Below are positions 10,364-22,019 of a DNA stretch of 64,000 nt, piece by piece (positions within the stretch are counted from its first letter, which is position 1; the number at the start of each line of letters is the position of its first letter). The translations under genes and the position numbers were made by a program. Below the pieces are notes generated by a model. That model had not been told where the DNA came from. It worked only from the letters and a program-made list of their open reading frames with translations, and did not search any database. Origin of the DNA: Avena insularis (Eukaryota > Streptophyta > Magnoliopsida > Poales > Poaceae); assembly GCA_023614405.1 (NCBI GenBank), contig CM042692.1, positions 122,505,503 through 122,569,502 on the forward strand, given 5' to 3'.

Positions 10364-11045
10364 ACAAGGTAGATCTACTTAATTACAAAGCTCATGATCA
10401 CAATATGATCATGCATAGAGAGAGAGATGAACACATAGCTACCGGTAGAACCCTTAGCCTCCAGGAAGAACTACTCCCTCATCATCATGGGAATCAGCAA
10501 CGGTGATGGAGATGGTGGTGGAGATCTATGGAGATGGCTCTGGGGGCAAGTCCCCGTCCCGGCAGGGTGCCGGAACAGAGACTTTCTATCCCCCGAATCT
10601 CCCCTTCGGTGGTGGCAATGTTTTCTCATTGGGAGGCTGGATGATTTAGGGTTTTCTCATTGGGAGGCTTCTTATAGGCAAAGAGGCAAGGTCGGTGGGC
10701 GCCCGAGGGGCCCACACCACCTGGTGGTGCGGCCAGTGGGGACCCATGCCACCCTATGGTGTGGCCAGCCCCTGGCCCCTCTCCATCTCGTCTTCTGGCT
10801 TCGTGTTCCCCTTGGTGAAATATTGACTTTGGCTTTTGTCCCGTCCAATTCCAAGAATATTCATTTTCTGGATTTTCTGGAACCAACAAACAGAAGAAAA
10901 CAGGCAACTGGCATTGTGGCATCTTGTTAATAGGTTAGTTCTAGAAAATGTGTAAAAATACTCCAAAGTGTGGACAAAACATAAGAAAGTAGATATAAAA
11001 TAAGCATGGAACATCAAAAATTATAGATACGTTTGCAACGTATCA
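10364..11045 (-). repeat. 3' LTR of element A (partial)
   Basis: This matches 17348-18035 closely. In sense orientation it starts TGATACGTTGCAAACG at 11045 and runs left until the Tat LTR breaks it. The rest of this LTR must lie left of the window. A TATA-like box (TATAAG on the minus strand) is at 10671-10676. A short duplication near 10621-10670 (ttctcattgggaggct occurs twice) distinguishes it from the partner LTR. Confidence 0.85.
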
Positions 11046-11059
11046 ACATCCCCAAGCTT
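11046..11059 (-). promoter_or_regulatory. Polypurine tract of element A
   Basis: On the minus strand AAGCTTGGGGATGT abuts the LTR start TGATAC. The same module occurs next to the LTRs at 22764-22777 and 51609-51622. Confidence 0.85.
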
Positions 11060-13879
11060 AACTCCTGCTCGTCCTCGAGTAGGTAAGTGATAAAAAGAAT
11101 AATTTTTGAGGTGACATGCACCATCACAATCAAGATCAAACCATTTGCAAGCACTGAAAGCTAGGATCAAAGTACTCTAAACATGAGCATGAAAGATGAA
11201 GTTCTAACAATAAGACATAGTAACTATGCATACAACATGAAAGGATACAAACAAAGATCATGAATAACAATGCATTGAAAGATGTTTGTTTGTTTCACAT
11301 ATAGAAAACATAGCATAGTGGCATTCAACTTGTCCCTCATGGTGTAGCAAAAAATAAATGCATAGGACACCTTCAAAGTTCATAAGGGTGACTAGATACA
11401 AATAGTTCAAGAACAAGCAATATCAACATTATGAATCAATCAACAAGTCTTGGGACAATGCACATTAAAGTAAGAATGGCCACTATGCTCTCTCAATAGG
11501 TGCATAAAGATAGAAGATGCAGACTCAACATAAAAGTAAAAGAAAGGCCTTCATAGAAGGAAGCAGGGATTCAAGTCTCATAAAGAGCTTCCAAAAATTA
11601 TGGTACTTGTTAGCTTTCAGCTCTCATTGCCCCTATCATAAGCATCTTTAGGTGTTTAAGGTTAAAGTGACACAACTAAGAGGATATGCTTGACAAGTTA
11701 TAAGTTGAAATCTCATGCCCCTTGCTTACGAGTACCGGACCTCATTCTACTCAACTTCAGTCACAAGTAAGCTCTTGTCATTGTAAGTACATATGTATCA
11801 TAGAGAACCGCCAATGGGGTACCCCTTTCCCCATGACACAGGAGCTATCCCATATCAAAATGACAAGGCAACTGACAATGAGCATCTCAGCGATCTTTTT
11901 ATTTGCTATTTGCATAGGTTTTTTTTGAGAATGCTCATTATGGTTATGCTGCAACTTTCCACCATGATTAGGCATGGCTTAGGCTAGCATCCCAGGCGTT
12001 TCTCTAACACACATACAAACTCCATGATCTTACAAGTTCCCCTTTTATTTCACACCACCGGGATCCATAAGCAAAAGAATCATGATATCAACGGAATAGT
12101 AAGTGCAATGTTGAAAGGATTCCCCATGATACATGGTTCTGCTAACTTCAACTTATAAAGTGCAAGCATATACTCAACAAATATGGACACAATGGTTCAA
12201 GATTATTAAGTGCAAGAAAGTAAAGTGTGCCATCAAGTTCATGAGAGCTTTAATCACTAATTTTCACATAACAAGTTTAATTTGGAAGGTAGATAAAATC
12301 ATGAACATACTTGGAATAGCAAATGATAATAGGTAGGTATGGTGGACTCCTTTGGAATAAATTGGTTTTATTGGAGTTGGATGAATGAGTGGAACTCATA
12401 CTTGGTTATGAAGGCTAGCAAAAGACTGGGAGCGACCAACTAAGAGAGCAATAATGGCAATAATCATGCAAAGCGACAAAACATCATTAATTAAAGCATA
12501 AAGTGATATTACAAGTCGAAAACTAAATGATCATAGAGGCTATGGTGACTTGGGATAGTCTTAACATGGTCTGAGCATGCGCCAAGTCAACCCAAATAAA
12601 GCATCAAAGGAGAATACCACAATACTATGCTTTAATATGCTAAAACAACGCAGATTATTTCAAGGCACATTAAGCAATCTCAATTGTTTGGAACAAGTCA
12701 TGCTACAGCAATAATCACTAAGCATAAGGTCAAAGCAACATCTAGCATGACATTATAAAGTCTAAGCCACAGTCAAAACAAGCTCCCTTTTGTACCACTA
12801 AAGCATGAAGCTTTCTACTCTCTTCCAACACCAATCGACTTATTTGAAACAACTCACAAAGATAATAATAAATAAAGATCAGTGAGCTTGTCTCACAAAT
12901 CCACAAAGAAGAACTAAAAAGTTCTAAGATGAAAGCACAAGAAAACTAAGGCTAAACACAGTGCTAGCAAAAGAGAACACTCACAAAACAATAAGAATGA
13001 AAACTAGAGTGTTCTAGGCAATGAAAACGGGGTGTGTCTCTCTCCAAAAGAAGTGTGTTGGGATCCAACCAACTTATTGCAGCAAACAATCAAAAGAAAA
13101 CTAAAACTAAAGACTAAGACGCTCCAAGAACAACATAACAGTGCATGAAACAATAAAAACGAAGTGTCTAGAAAGACCTGAGATTTTTATTGATGAAGAA
13201 GGGGATGCCCAAGGCATCCCCAAGCTTTGATGCTTGTACCTCTTGAATATTTCTTGGGGTGGCAAGGGGTGGCATCCCCAAGCTTGAGCGTTATTCCATT
13301 CTTTATCTCATTACATCATTCTTTCCCTACACCTGAAAATTTCCTTCATACAAAACTTCACACAATCTTCATTAACAACATTAGTGCATTCAAAAGATAA
13401 TAAACCTTTGGGTTTAGTTTTAAAACTTAAAAACTTTCATTAAAAACACAAGCTACTGTAGAAATTCCCTCAAAAATCTCAATTCACCAAAAAGAAATCG
13501 ATAAAGAGGCAAATGCAAATAATGGCAGAAATCTGTCAAAACAGACCAGCATGTCAAAACCGATTTTTTTGAAGATTTTATGTTGCTAAGATCGAAAAGT
13601 GTTGAACTAACAAAAGTTAGCTAACAACCTGGGGGATTTATTCAGAAAATTACAGCTCAATCCTACATACAGAGATTTTTCAAGAATTTTTACAGTGAAG
13701 CACAAAAATCTGTTTCGGGACAGCACTTCCCCAAATCTTACTTCCCTCTCATTAGAGGTTATTCTTGGCACAAAAATCAAATAAAAAAGGATAAGGCGAG
13801 GTTATTACAGAAGTAATAACTTCCAAGGCTCAAGAAAACTATTGGGTTATCTCCCAAGAAGTACTTGTCTTTAACGCCT
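11060..13879. other. Non-coding 3' internal region of element A
   Basis: AT-rich sequence with no open frame above about 70 codons and no pol-like motif. Parts (about 11750-12150) resemble 43370-43650 in element B, showing a shared ancestral 3' region of the Athila type. In an autonomous Athila element pol would lie within the internal region; here it is absent. Confidence 0.65.
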
Positions 13880-15702
13880 TTAAGTTAGGCATGATAGTTT
13901 TAGAAGATGCTCACATAAGAAATATGAATTGAAGTAAAAGAGAGCATCAAGAAGCAAATTCAAAGCACATTTAAGTCTAACCCACTTCCTATGAAAAATA
14001 ATCTTGTAAAGAAACAAGTCATGAAAACACAGAGCAACAAGCATAGGAAAGCAAAACAAGTGCAACTTCAAAAAATTCAACATAAAGAGGGGAAACTTAA
14101 TATTGTTGAGACACATAAAACCATGTTTCCCTCTCTCATAATAACTTTCAGTAGCATCATGAATAAAATTAACAATATAACTATCACATAAAACATTCTT
14201 ATCATGAGCCACATGCATAAAAGAATTAATACTCCCCACATAAACATAGTCATTCTTATTATTTGTAGTGGGAGCAAATTCAAGAAAATAGCTATCATTA
14301 TTATTCTCATCACCATAATCATCAAATATAGGAGGCATATTGTAATCATAATTAGTTTTCTCCTCAATAGTAGGTGTTCCTGAAAATATCATATTCATTA
14401 TTGTAATCATCATATATTGGAGGTATAGTATCATTATAAGCAATAGAATAGTTATCTTCCAAAGTGTGTTCATTTGTAAACATATCATCATTGGAATGAA
14501 CAAGGATAGTACTAATAGTGCAGCAATTATTAATGTCATAATTTTCAGAATTGGTACCAAATATATTTTCAATATCAAAAGTAGTGTGCTTTTCCCAATC
14601 ATGATCACTACTATAGGTAACTGGCATAGGAACATCATCGAGTTCAGACTCATCAAAAACTATAATAGGAGCAACATGCTTAGGGGAAAATACCGTTTCC
14701 CCCTCCTTTTACTTCTCCTCTTCTTCTTTTTGTTCTTCTCTTTAGGAGGGAGAGGCTTGAAAATAAGCTTCTCCATATACCCTGGTTCATTGTTAGAGAC
14801 AATAGAAGAAACTTTGGAGGATTCCTCCTTTTCATTAATAAGACCAAAACACATATTAGTCCTGTCATATTTTGGTAAAATCTCATCATTTATAATATTT
14901 TGTATGTAAGTATTTGTGTGAAAATTATCAACACAATAAAGATGACAACCATGCATGACGCTATTCATATCAAAAGCACTCATATCTACCAAAGAAGTTT
15001 TTCTTGATAATTCTTCACACCCCAAAAATAATGTAATGTCATCATGTTGATTAGGAGTGATCATGTCATCACAATACAAACTTGAAGTACTCATTGGATT
15101 AGAAGGGCTATTATTATGGCCCGAGCATTGAAAATTTAAATGACCCACTTCAAAACAAAGTTCACAAATAAAAGGATAGAGGGCACAAACTTTTTACCAA
15201 GATCATTTAGAGCCCTAAACCACGTTCTTGTTTTTTCATTCATGTGGGTGATACAATATTATTCTTCAATTTGATTATTCTCACAAGGTTTTTGTATTCC
15301 ACAAAAATTAACATGCTTATAAGAAATAGTACTTTCAAAGGTTTGAGCATGTTTATTGCTATCATTAATAACAATTTCATTTTCCATGCAAGTGTCTTTA
15401 AAAGGCTCATGATACATGTCCCATTTTTCTTTAGGAGCATTAATATGAGAAGCAAAGGCTCTACAACTATCAACAAGAATTTGAGGATCAAGACCATATT
15501 TAGCACCAAGCTCTTGCAAATCAGCAGTTTCAGCGAAAGACTTAATGCAATCATACTCATAGTTTATACATGGTTCTTTACCTTTGTCATTATACCAATA
15601 TTCGGTATTGCTTTGAATTGTTTCAAGAAGATCCCACTTAGCTTTGACCTCCTTACTTGTGAAGGATCCCTCTAAACAAGTATCTAGATAGTCCTTGTAA
15701 TG
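13880..15702 (-). pseudogene. Gag-like polyprotein of element A, C-terminal part with CCHC knuckle (broken)
   Basis: This continues the gag frame after the TGA at 15703-15705. The first segment (about 15700-15259) is open for about 145 codons and includes QELGAKYGLDPQILVD. After a stop near 15259 and a frame change, a zinc-knuckle-like CX2CX4HX4C (CELCFEVGHLNFQC, about 15175-15130) opens the next segment. That segment runs through a Lys/Arg-rich patch (about 14760-14700) into Asp/Asn/Tyr-rich sequence ending near 13880, with at least one more shift near 14655. No protease or polymerase motif was recognised. It is probably the tail of the non-autonomous element's own polyprotein, with the knuckle binding RNA. 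Function beyond that is unknown. Confidence 0.6.
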
Positions 15703-16458
15703 TCATGAAAGCCTTGCATAAAAATTATTAATAACAATATTACTGGGGATCTCATGAATGGTACATTTGAGCATTAGTGACTTCAATCTCCCCCATGCTT
15801 GGGCAATACTTTCTCCAACATGAGGATGAAAATTATAAATATAATTCCTATCTTTATGAATTTCATGAGGAGGATAAAATTTAGAGTAAAAGAGAGATTC
15901 AAGTTCCTTCCACTCCAAATGATGAGGATCATCTAGTAGCTCATACCACTCCCTTGCTTTGCCCTTAAGTGAAAAAGGGAATAGATTCCTCTTAACTTGG
16001 TTCGTTGAAATACCTGCACACTTGAACAACTCGCATAATTCGTGTATAAAGAGTAAATGATCACCAGGATGGACAGTTCCATCTCCAAAATAACAGTTAT
16101 TCATAACACGTTCAACAATTTTTATAGGTATTTTAAAAGGGATGCTTTCAGTATGTGGATTTAAAATATCACAAGTATCATTAGAATTACCACATATGGG
16201 AGATAAAGTATCATCAGTGCAAATTTTCTTCTTTAAAGTTGGGGAACTAAAAAGATCATTTTCATAAAAATTAACTTTCCCAACCTTAGACGTTTCTATA
16301 GCATTAGTAACAAAGGTGTTCAAAAGATTCATACTAATAACATTGCTATTAGCATGCAAAGAAAGTTCCATGGGTTTTTTAATTTTCTTTTCAGACAATT
16401 CATGTTCTACCTTAGAAAAAATACTAAAAAGCTCTATAATTTTGTTGTCGTTTTCCAT
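15703..16458 (-). CDS. gag: Gag of Athila-type element A (N-terminal part)
   Basis: A 251-residue open frame starts 145 bp downstream of the primer site. It contains the retrotransposon gag core: FSLKGKAREWYELL, then WKELESLFYSKFYPP and the basic-aromatic segment that follows. These are recognisable from Athila-lineage gag proteins, which form the virus-like particle around the RNA. The ATG at 16456-16458 is the first in the leader. The frame stops at TGA 15703-15705, but clear homologous reading continues beyond it, so the stop may be a late lesion rather than the true end. No transmembrane segment was seen. Confidence 0.75.
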   Translation of the reverse strand: MENDNKIIELFSIFSKVEHELSEKKIKKPMELSLHANSNVISMNLLNTFVTNAIETSKVGKVNFYENDLFSSPTLKKKICTDDTLSPICGNSNDTCDILNPHTESIPFKIPIKIVERVMNNCYFGDGTVHPGDHLLFIHELCELFKCAGISTNQVKRNLFPFSLKGKAREWYELLDDPHHLEWKELESLFYSKFYPPHEIHKDRNYIYNFHPHVGESIAQAWGRLKSLMLKCTIHEIPSNIVINNFYARLS

Positions 16459-16603
16459 TAAGCCTAACTAGTGAAAATAAAAACAAGAAACAAAAAGATA
16501 TAATTGCAGAATCTAAAGGAAATAACTTCAAGCACTCACACAACAACTACAGTACTAGAAGATAGCTTAGTAGCCAGAGGATGTGAGTACCTTTTACCTT
16601 ACC

Positions 16604-16621
16604 TCCCTGGCAACGGCGCCA
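16604..16621 (-). promoter_or_regulatory. Primer-binding site of element A (tRNA-Asp type)
   Basis: On the minus strand TGGCGCCGTTGCCAGGGA lies 10 bp after the LTR end, as expected for the tRNA-Asp primer of Athila elements. Confidence 0.85.
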
Positions 16622-16631
16622 GAAAATAGCT

Positions 16632-18035
16632 TGATGTCTACGCACTTCTATTCTTATAAACAGTTGTTGGGCCTCCAAGTGTAGAGGTTTGTAGAACAGC
16701 AGCAAGTTTCCCTTAAGTGGATCACCCAAGGTTTATCGAACTCAGGGAGGAAGTGGTTAAAGGTATCCCTCTCAAGCAACTCTGCAATCAAGATACAAGA
16801 AGTCTCTTGTGTCCCCAACACACCCAATACACTTGTCAGGTGTATAGGTGCACTAGTTCGGTGAAGAGATAGTGAAATACAAGTGGTATGGATATAAGAC
16901 AACGGTGCCAGAAAAGAGCTTGACAGGAGGAAAAGACTAAAGGCAAAAAGATGGAAGCAAGCAAACATGTAACAAATCTAGTTGCAAACGGTGTTTCAAT
17001 GTTTAGAAACAAGGCCTAGGGATCATACTTTCACTAGTGAACACTCTCATATAAATATCTTCTCTTAATGACACTACTCTGAACTACTCTCCGGTTGGAC
17101 ACTCTAATCCATGGTAGGGCTATAACAGCACACCTCAAAGTCCGCTTTCCCCATCTAGATAACCCCTCACTATCACCTTGAGCGCTAGATGGTTCCAATA
17201 AACACCACAATTTCATAGAGACATCCAACTCCAAATATAACTCATAACAAGTATTTGTAATCTCTAGCCTAAGTGCCACCATGATGTGCATGCTATCACT
17301 TTCACACACATGGGAAGAGCTAGAGATCTATAAAAGCACTTGAGTAGCAAGGTAGATCTACTTAATTACAAAGCTCATGATCACAATATGATGATGCATA
17401 GAGAGAGAGATGAACACATAGCTACCGGTAGAACCCTTAGCCTCGAGGAAGAACTACTCTCTCATCATCATGGGAATCAGCAACGGCGATGGAGATGGTG
17501 GTGGAGATCGATGGAGATGGCTCCGGGAGCAATTCTCCGTCCCGGCAGGGTGCCGGAACAGAGACTTTCTGTCCCCCAAATCTCCCCTTCGGTGGCGCCG
17601 GCGCTGGGGAATTTTTCGTGGCTGGAGGCTAGATGATTTATGGTTTTCTCATCAGGAGGCTTCTTATAGGCGAAGAGGCAAGGTCGGTGGGCGCTCGAGG
17701 GGCCCACACCACCTGGTGGAGCGGCTAGGGGGACCCGCGCCACCCTATGGTGTGGCCAGCCCCTAGACCCTCTCCTTCTCGTCTTCTAGCTCCGTGTTCC
17801 CCTCGGTGAAATATTGACTTTGACTTTTGTTCCGTCCAATTCCGAGAATATTCATTTTCTGACCTTTCTGGAACCAAAAACAGAAGAAAACGGGCAACTG
17901 GCACTGTGTCATCTTGTTAATAGGCTAGTTCTAGAAAACGTGTAAAAATACTCCAAAGTGTGGACAAAACATAAGAAAGTAGATATAAAACAAGCATGGA
18001 ACATCAAAAATTATAGATACGTTTGCAATGTATCA
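16632..18035 (-). repeat. 5' LTR of element A (1404 bp)
   Basis: In sense orientation it runs from TGATACATTGCAAACG at 18035 to a terminal ATCA at 16632, giving TGAT/ATCA inverted termini. A TATA-like box is at 17663-17668 on the minus strand. The part right of 17348 matches 10367-11045. The point where that match stops marks where the Tat element entered the partner LTR. Confidence 0.85.
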
Positions 18036-19953
18036 GGCTTCTGCTACGCTACTGGGCTTCCTGCTTCTAGTCGTCAGGCTTCTTCTCAGTCGCATTCTAG
18101 TCGCCGTCCTACAGGCCCACTCGCAGAGGCCATGGGCCACTCGAAACGTCTTGTTCGATATACCCCATTCGGCATATCCCCATCATTACCAGGTAGATTC
18201 CTGGGTGCCCCAACTCCCTAATCTTCCATGGCCAATTGGTCTTGTATATATTGGAGAACTTCCCAGCTAATTATTCACTAGTGATCTCTCCCTTTCCAAA
18301 ATCACCAGGCCACAATTTTTAGTAGATGAGACATGATTTAGAACCACCTCTAGAGTTTCAATATGGTAGAAACCCAACCTAGTAGCAGCACTCCCCACAT
18401 ACCTAGAAATTTGATGTGGTCTCTTCTTCACTGGGAAGTCATCAACCTTATGACAAGTAGCTTTGCAAATGAAACAGAAAGATTATCTGCCACCGATATA
18501 TTGATGGCAGCCTGGTTCATCATAGCACATGCAAATTGAGATGGTATAATTCATCTGGGTAGTTACATCTAGGCCAGAGGGACCTTGCTCTTTCTGAGAA
18601 ACAAGCTTCTTCTTTGCCTTTCCCCGAGCTTTCCCTTCTGATTATCTCCACTGCTCTAAGACTATTGTTGCTGCTGTGAACTGTCCTACTGAGGAGCAAC
18701 CCACTAATTGGACTACATCCCATACTACTGACTAGGTGGATAGGGAGGAAAAGGGCATGGAAAACCCCATGGAGGGGGATGTTCCCAGGCATGAAGCCAT
18801 ATGGGGGTGGAGGATGAAAATCATAAGGGTGGGAGGCATCTGACCATATTCAAATCCCTGTATATGTTGTTGTTGCTGCATCTGTGGTTTCTATTGTTGC
18901 TGCCAGGATTCAAGCCCTCTTCCTCTCCCTTTCTTCATACCACCACCAGCCATGGACTTCTCCACATCAATCTGGCCCAACTCCATAGATCCCTCTTCTT
19001 CTACCCCCAACACTCTCAAACCAACAAGCTCATCCGCCGCTAGTTTTGGTAGGAGGGAGCAAACCCTAAGGGGTGGGGAAGGCCTTGCTTTATGGAATGG
19101 GATGGGGGTGGTTGGGATGCCAAGAAATATGCCAAAGCTAATGGAAAAAGGACTCCACCTCTCTGTCGCCATGGACCAAGCTTCCTCCCCCCCCCCCCCC
19201 AAGATCAATGATCTCTAGACCACTCCATAGACAACACTTTCTCTCATCACCACTTTTTCCTTGAAAATTCAGCTCCCCTCCCTCTGTACTCTGAAGCCGC
19301 CTGAACTTTCAAGGACAACCCCATTCCTGAAACTATTACTTACCATAGCTGAAATATATCCAGAGCTTCTATTTCCTCTAGTAACGACCCGATGTGGTGC
19401 AGGAGAAGTAGTGCTTCCAAAGCCTAGAATTCTCGGTGAGAGAGACCTATCAGATTTGCATCGCCTAGGATATGTTGCTTTCCCTGATTAGGAGCAGCTG
19501 CTGAGCACTCTTCCTTCAACCCTCCATGGCAAACCTTCAGCCACACAAGGGAGAATCTCCATCTGAACTTTGTGTGCATGTTCCAGGACCCAGACCAGAC
19601 TCTCAAACCTCAAACCCTGCATGCATGCTAGTTGCGACTGCGCATGTAGATCTAGAACACTGCAGAACTGGTTCCGACGACTTGCAACTTGTACCTCACA
19701 GATCGATGTTGAAAGACACGAAGTAGAGGTGACGCGGGCTCGAGGTAGCGGAGGATGAAGAAGTTATCGATTCCTCGAACGAGGGGCTCTGGCACCCCAG
19801 GACGAGACTCCCTCTGATGGCGCCTGGAAGGAAGGAATCTGCACGACCTTCATCTTCTCCGCTACATGAATCCTCTCCCGCGAAAGTTGAGCCGTAGCTC
19901 AACTCATCCTCTCTATCTTCCACCACCGCCGGCGTGAGTCGTCGTGTCGCCAT
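18036..19953 (-). pseudogene. Degenerate CCHC zinc-finger gene of a grass repeat-associated family
   Basis: Read on the minus strand, an ATG at 19951-19953 opens an 85-codon acidic, Ser-rich frame. Near 18950 comes a Gly/Lys/Arg then Gln-rich segment (MAGGGMKKGRGRGLE, then WQQQ and a stop) and a Pro/Phe-rich stretch. Near 18478-18435 is a decayed zinc knuckle (CFICKATCHKVDDF; the last Cys is read as Phe). It is followed by YVGSAATRLGFYHIE (about 18415-18370) and IYKTNWPWKIREL (about 18250). These last motifs recur in a large grass family of zinc-knuckle proteins, often LINE-associated. Stops and shifts are frequent, and insertion of element A at 18036 removed the C-terminus. Homology is by recall of motifs, not alignment. 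Confidence 0.55.
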
Positions 19954-20221
19954 AGATCTAAGCCAATGAAGAGTTGGGGAATTCGAGAATAGGACACCGC
20001 GAGAAGGAATCCGTAGGAGAGGAGGTGGAAAAGGCTAGGGGCGGGTACTCGAGGCAAGGACGAGCCTCCGAACCTGCTATGGCAGGGGATCGACTACCCG
20101 CCATGAACAGGGGCCCCGGTCGGAACAGTGGAGGGTGCGAGAGACGTCCCCGCAGTCGTGACATGGATGTTGTCAGCCGTGACGCTTTTATTTTAGGATA
20201 ACTAGCTATTTTTATTAATTA
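19954..20221. other. Upstream region of the zinc-finger pseudogene and LINE 3' tail
   Basis: GC-rich sequence (19954-20180) precedes the minus-strand ATG and may be its 5' untranslated region. The AT-rich part (20185-20221) may be the 3' tail of the LINE fragment to its right. Confidence 0.35.
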
Positions 20222-20400
20222 TTAAAAGCCATAGTTACAGGTACTGAAATAACAACATGGGGGTTTAAGAGTCACACATGGTCCTAGGCCTAAAGTTAAA
20301 GCAAATCGAGCTAAGTCATGAGCTTCTGAGTTTAAGGTTCTTCCTTCATGAACAAAGAAAATAAATACTCTCCTAATTCAGACGATAGACATTAGCCTTA
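20222..20400 (-). pseudogene. C-terminal RNase H fragment of a plant LINE
   Basis: On the minus strand the frame ending at TAA 20222-20224 reads RRVFIFFVHEGRTLNS and then EAHDLARFALTLGLG. The pattern R-x2-N-x-x-A-H-x-L-A-R-F-A is the closing helix of the RNase H-like domain at the end of plant L1-type LINEs. A stop lies near 20378, and no earlier RT sequence was found, so this is a remnant. A dispersed host RNase H-like pseudogene is the alternative. Confidence 0.5.
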
Positions 20401-20575
20401 GGAGCCTATGACTCAGCTACGCACAAGTACCCGGTAAAACTTAGAGCCGGCCCTGCCAATGCGTAGACTCTTTCTATGTCGACTCTCTCTACCCGGCGCC
20501 ACTCTTCCTGCTCCACCAATCCCCTTTCTTCAACTTTCTCCTTCCTCCTCGCCTCACACGGTTATTTACTTTTGT

Positions 20576-20781
20576 AAGACTAACCGACAAGCTTTGCCCG
20601 GCTCAGTGATAGAGGGGCAAAGACGGCGGCGCGCCTTCGGCTCGCTCTAGTGTTTGTAGTCTTCGCTAGGTGGTCCAGTGACTTATTTGTAATTTTTATT
20701 ACTTTTAGGCCTATTTGTACTGCTGTTGATGATTACTAATAGATCGGTAAAATTTCGGAAAAAAAAAAGACTAACCGACAA
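20576..20781 (+). mobile_element. Short poly-A retroposon with 15 bp target duplication
   Basis: The 15-mer aagactaaccgacaa occurs at 20576-20590 and again at 20767-20781. Between them lie 176 bp ending in an A run (20759-20766). This is the signature of target-primed reverse transcription. The insert has a GC-rich start and an AT-rich tail with no coding capacity. It is either the 5'-truncated 3' end of a LINE or a retroposed transcript end. Confidence 0.8.
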
Positions 20782-21806
20782 ACATTTGGAAGTGCTGGAT
20801 TTCCCTTGATATGTACTCAACCCAATCAACCAACCAACAAAAAGAAGGCATGATTAGCAAAGATCGCGGTAAAATCCTGGGAGAACATACGAATCCAGTA
20901 AATCTTGATCCGGCTGGCCACCTTACTCACGCATTTTACCCACCTGCCACCTCCTTTTACTGCTCACCTTAGACAGGTTGCATCTCGCATGCACGTGCAC
21001 ACAACGATAGGCTTAGTTAGCTAGCTTCCCTTTCACTCCTCGATCTGATATTATCACATAGAGTACTGTACTACATATAGGTACTTAACTTTTGCATGCT
21101 GTCACACTGTCACAGCACCGACCGGCCGTCTGGAAATGAGGAATTTTAGTTCAATTCTAGCAATTTTCTGTTTTCTCTCTGTATATAGGTCGGTGAGTAG
21201 TGACAACAACTATGGGAGTTGGATATTGATCCCAAATTACAGAAAAACGGTTACAATTATAGAGAAATTAAATATAGGAATAGTATATCGATTGGTGATG
21301 GTTTGTCCTCCTTTTATATATTGATGGTTTTGGCCGTCGCCAAATGTCTAGTTTGTGATGGCAGTGGAGGTCATCGCCTGTCAATTCCATTCAACATCTG
21401 ATCCGAGGACATGCATCATGTCATGCATGTGTGGTTGTACCGGTCTTCTTTTTCTTTTGTTCCAGCTTGCTTCCATTCCAAGCACCATAAAAGGATCGAC
21501 GGAGAGAAAAGGCGAAAGGTACCTAGCTAGCTGCATGCATATGCATATGCTGTTTCACAAAAGGAAGTGCACACTGCTGCTACGCGCTCTCTCTTTATCT
21601 CTCTCTCCATTTTGGGCCGGCCAGGGGTTCTCACTGGGATCGGTGATCCCTTTTGCCTTTTTTAGGCTGCTAGCTAGCTCGTTGAGCTAGCTTTCTGTTG
21701 GACTCGAATGGTACGTTAATAACTGACATGTACATGTTTTTTTTACCAAAGGAGCTTATAAAGAAACCACTAGCGTCTTACAAACATAAAGTAAGAAAAA
21801 AACCTA
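20782..21806. other. Low-copy intergenic sequence
   Basis: No gene was recognised. CATGCA/TGCATG motifs are frequent (20987-21000, 21400-21430, 21530-21550), and there are short CT-rich tracts (21590-21610). A 62-codon frame at 21136-21324 begins hydrophobic but has no other support. Confidence 0.4.
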
Positions 21807-21919
21807 CTCCCTCCATTCAGAAATAACTGACTTGTATTTTGTCTAGATTCGCATGTATCTAGACGCGTATACATACAAATGTAGACAAATCCAGTTCAGT
21901 TATTTCTGGATAGAGAGAA
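21807..21919. mobile_element. Stowaway (Tc1/Mariner) MITE
   Basis: A 113 bp element is flanked by TA on both sides (21805-21806, 21920-21921). It begins ctccctccattcagaaata and ends with a diverged inverted copy (tatttctggatagagagaa). The ctccctcc end and TA target duplication are diagnostic for Stowaway MITEs of grasses. The interior is a long imperfect palindrome with no coding capacity. Confidence 0.85.
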
Positions 21920-22019
21920 TAGATTTCTAGTTAACCGCTGGAACAACTACTAACTAGTCCAAATACCTGGAAGGAAAATAGCCAAGTCTGGATAACATCA
22001 TAACCACCAAAATAACCAA

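Larger units (their letters stand above)
10364..18035 (-). mobile_element. Athila-lineage Ty3/gypsy element A, 3' LTR cut by the Tat insertion
   Basis: Two copies of one LTR sequence flank an internal region, all in minus orientation. The primer site matches the tRNA-Asp type used by Athila elements, and the polypurine tract abuts the left LTR. The internal region encodes gag-like protein but no reverse transcriptase, RNase H or integrase, so the element is non-autonomous. It resembles Triticeae families such as Sabrina, but that name is an inference. The right flank (18036 onward) is low-copy DNA; the left end lies outside the window beyond the Tat element. Confidence 0.8.

Noticed and set aside
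19186..19201. C-run as a possible polypurine tract (minus strand)
   Set aside because: No LTR terminus abuts it; it lies within the zinc-finger pseudogene region.
21136..21324. 62-codon frame with a hydrophobic start in low-copy DNA
   Set aside because: Only length by chance in AT-rich sequence; no homology recognised and no splice or promoter support.
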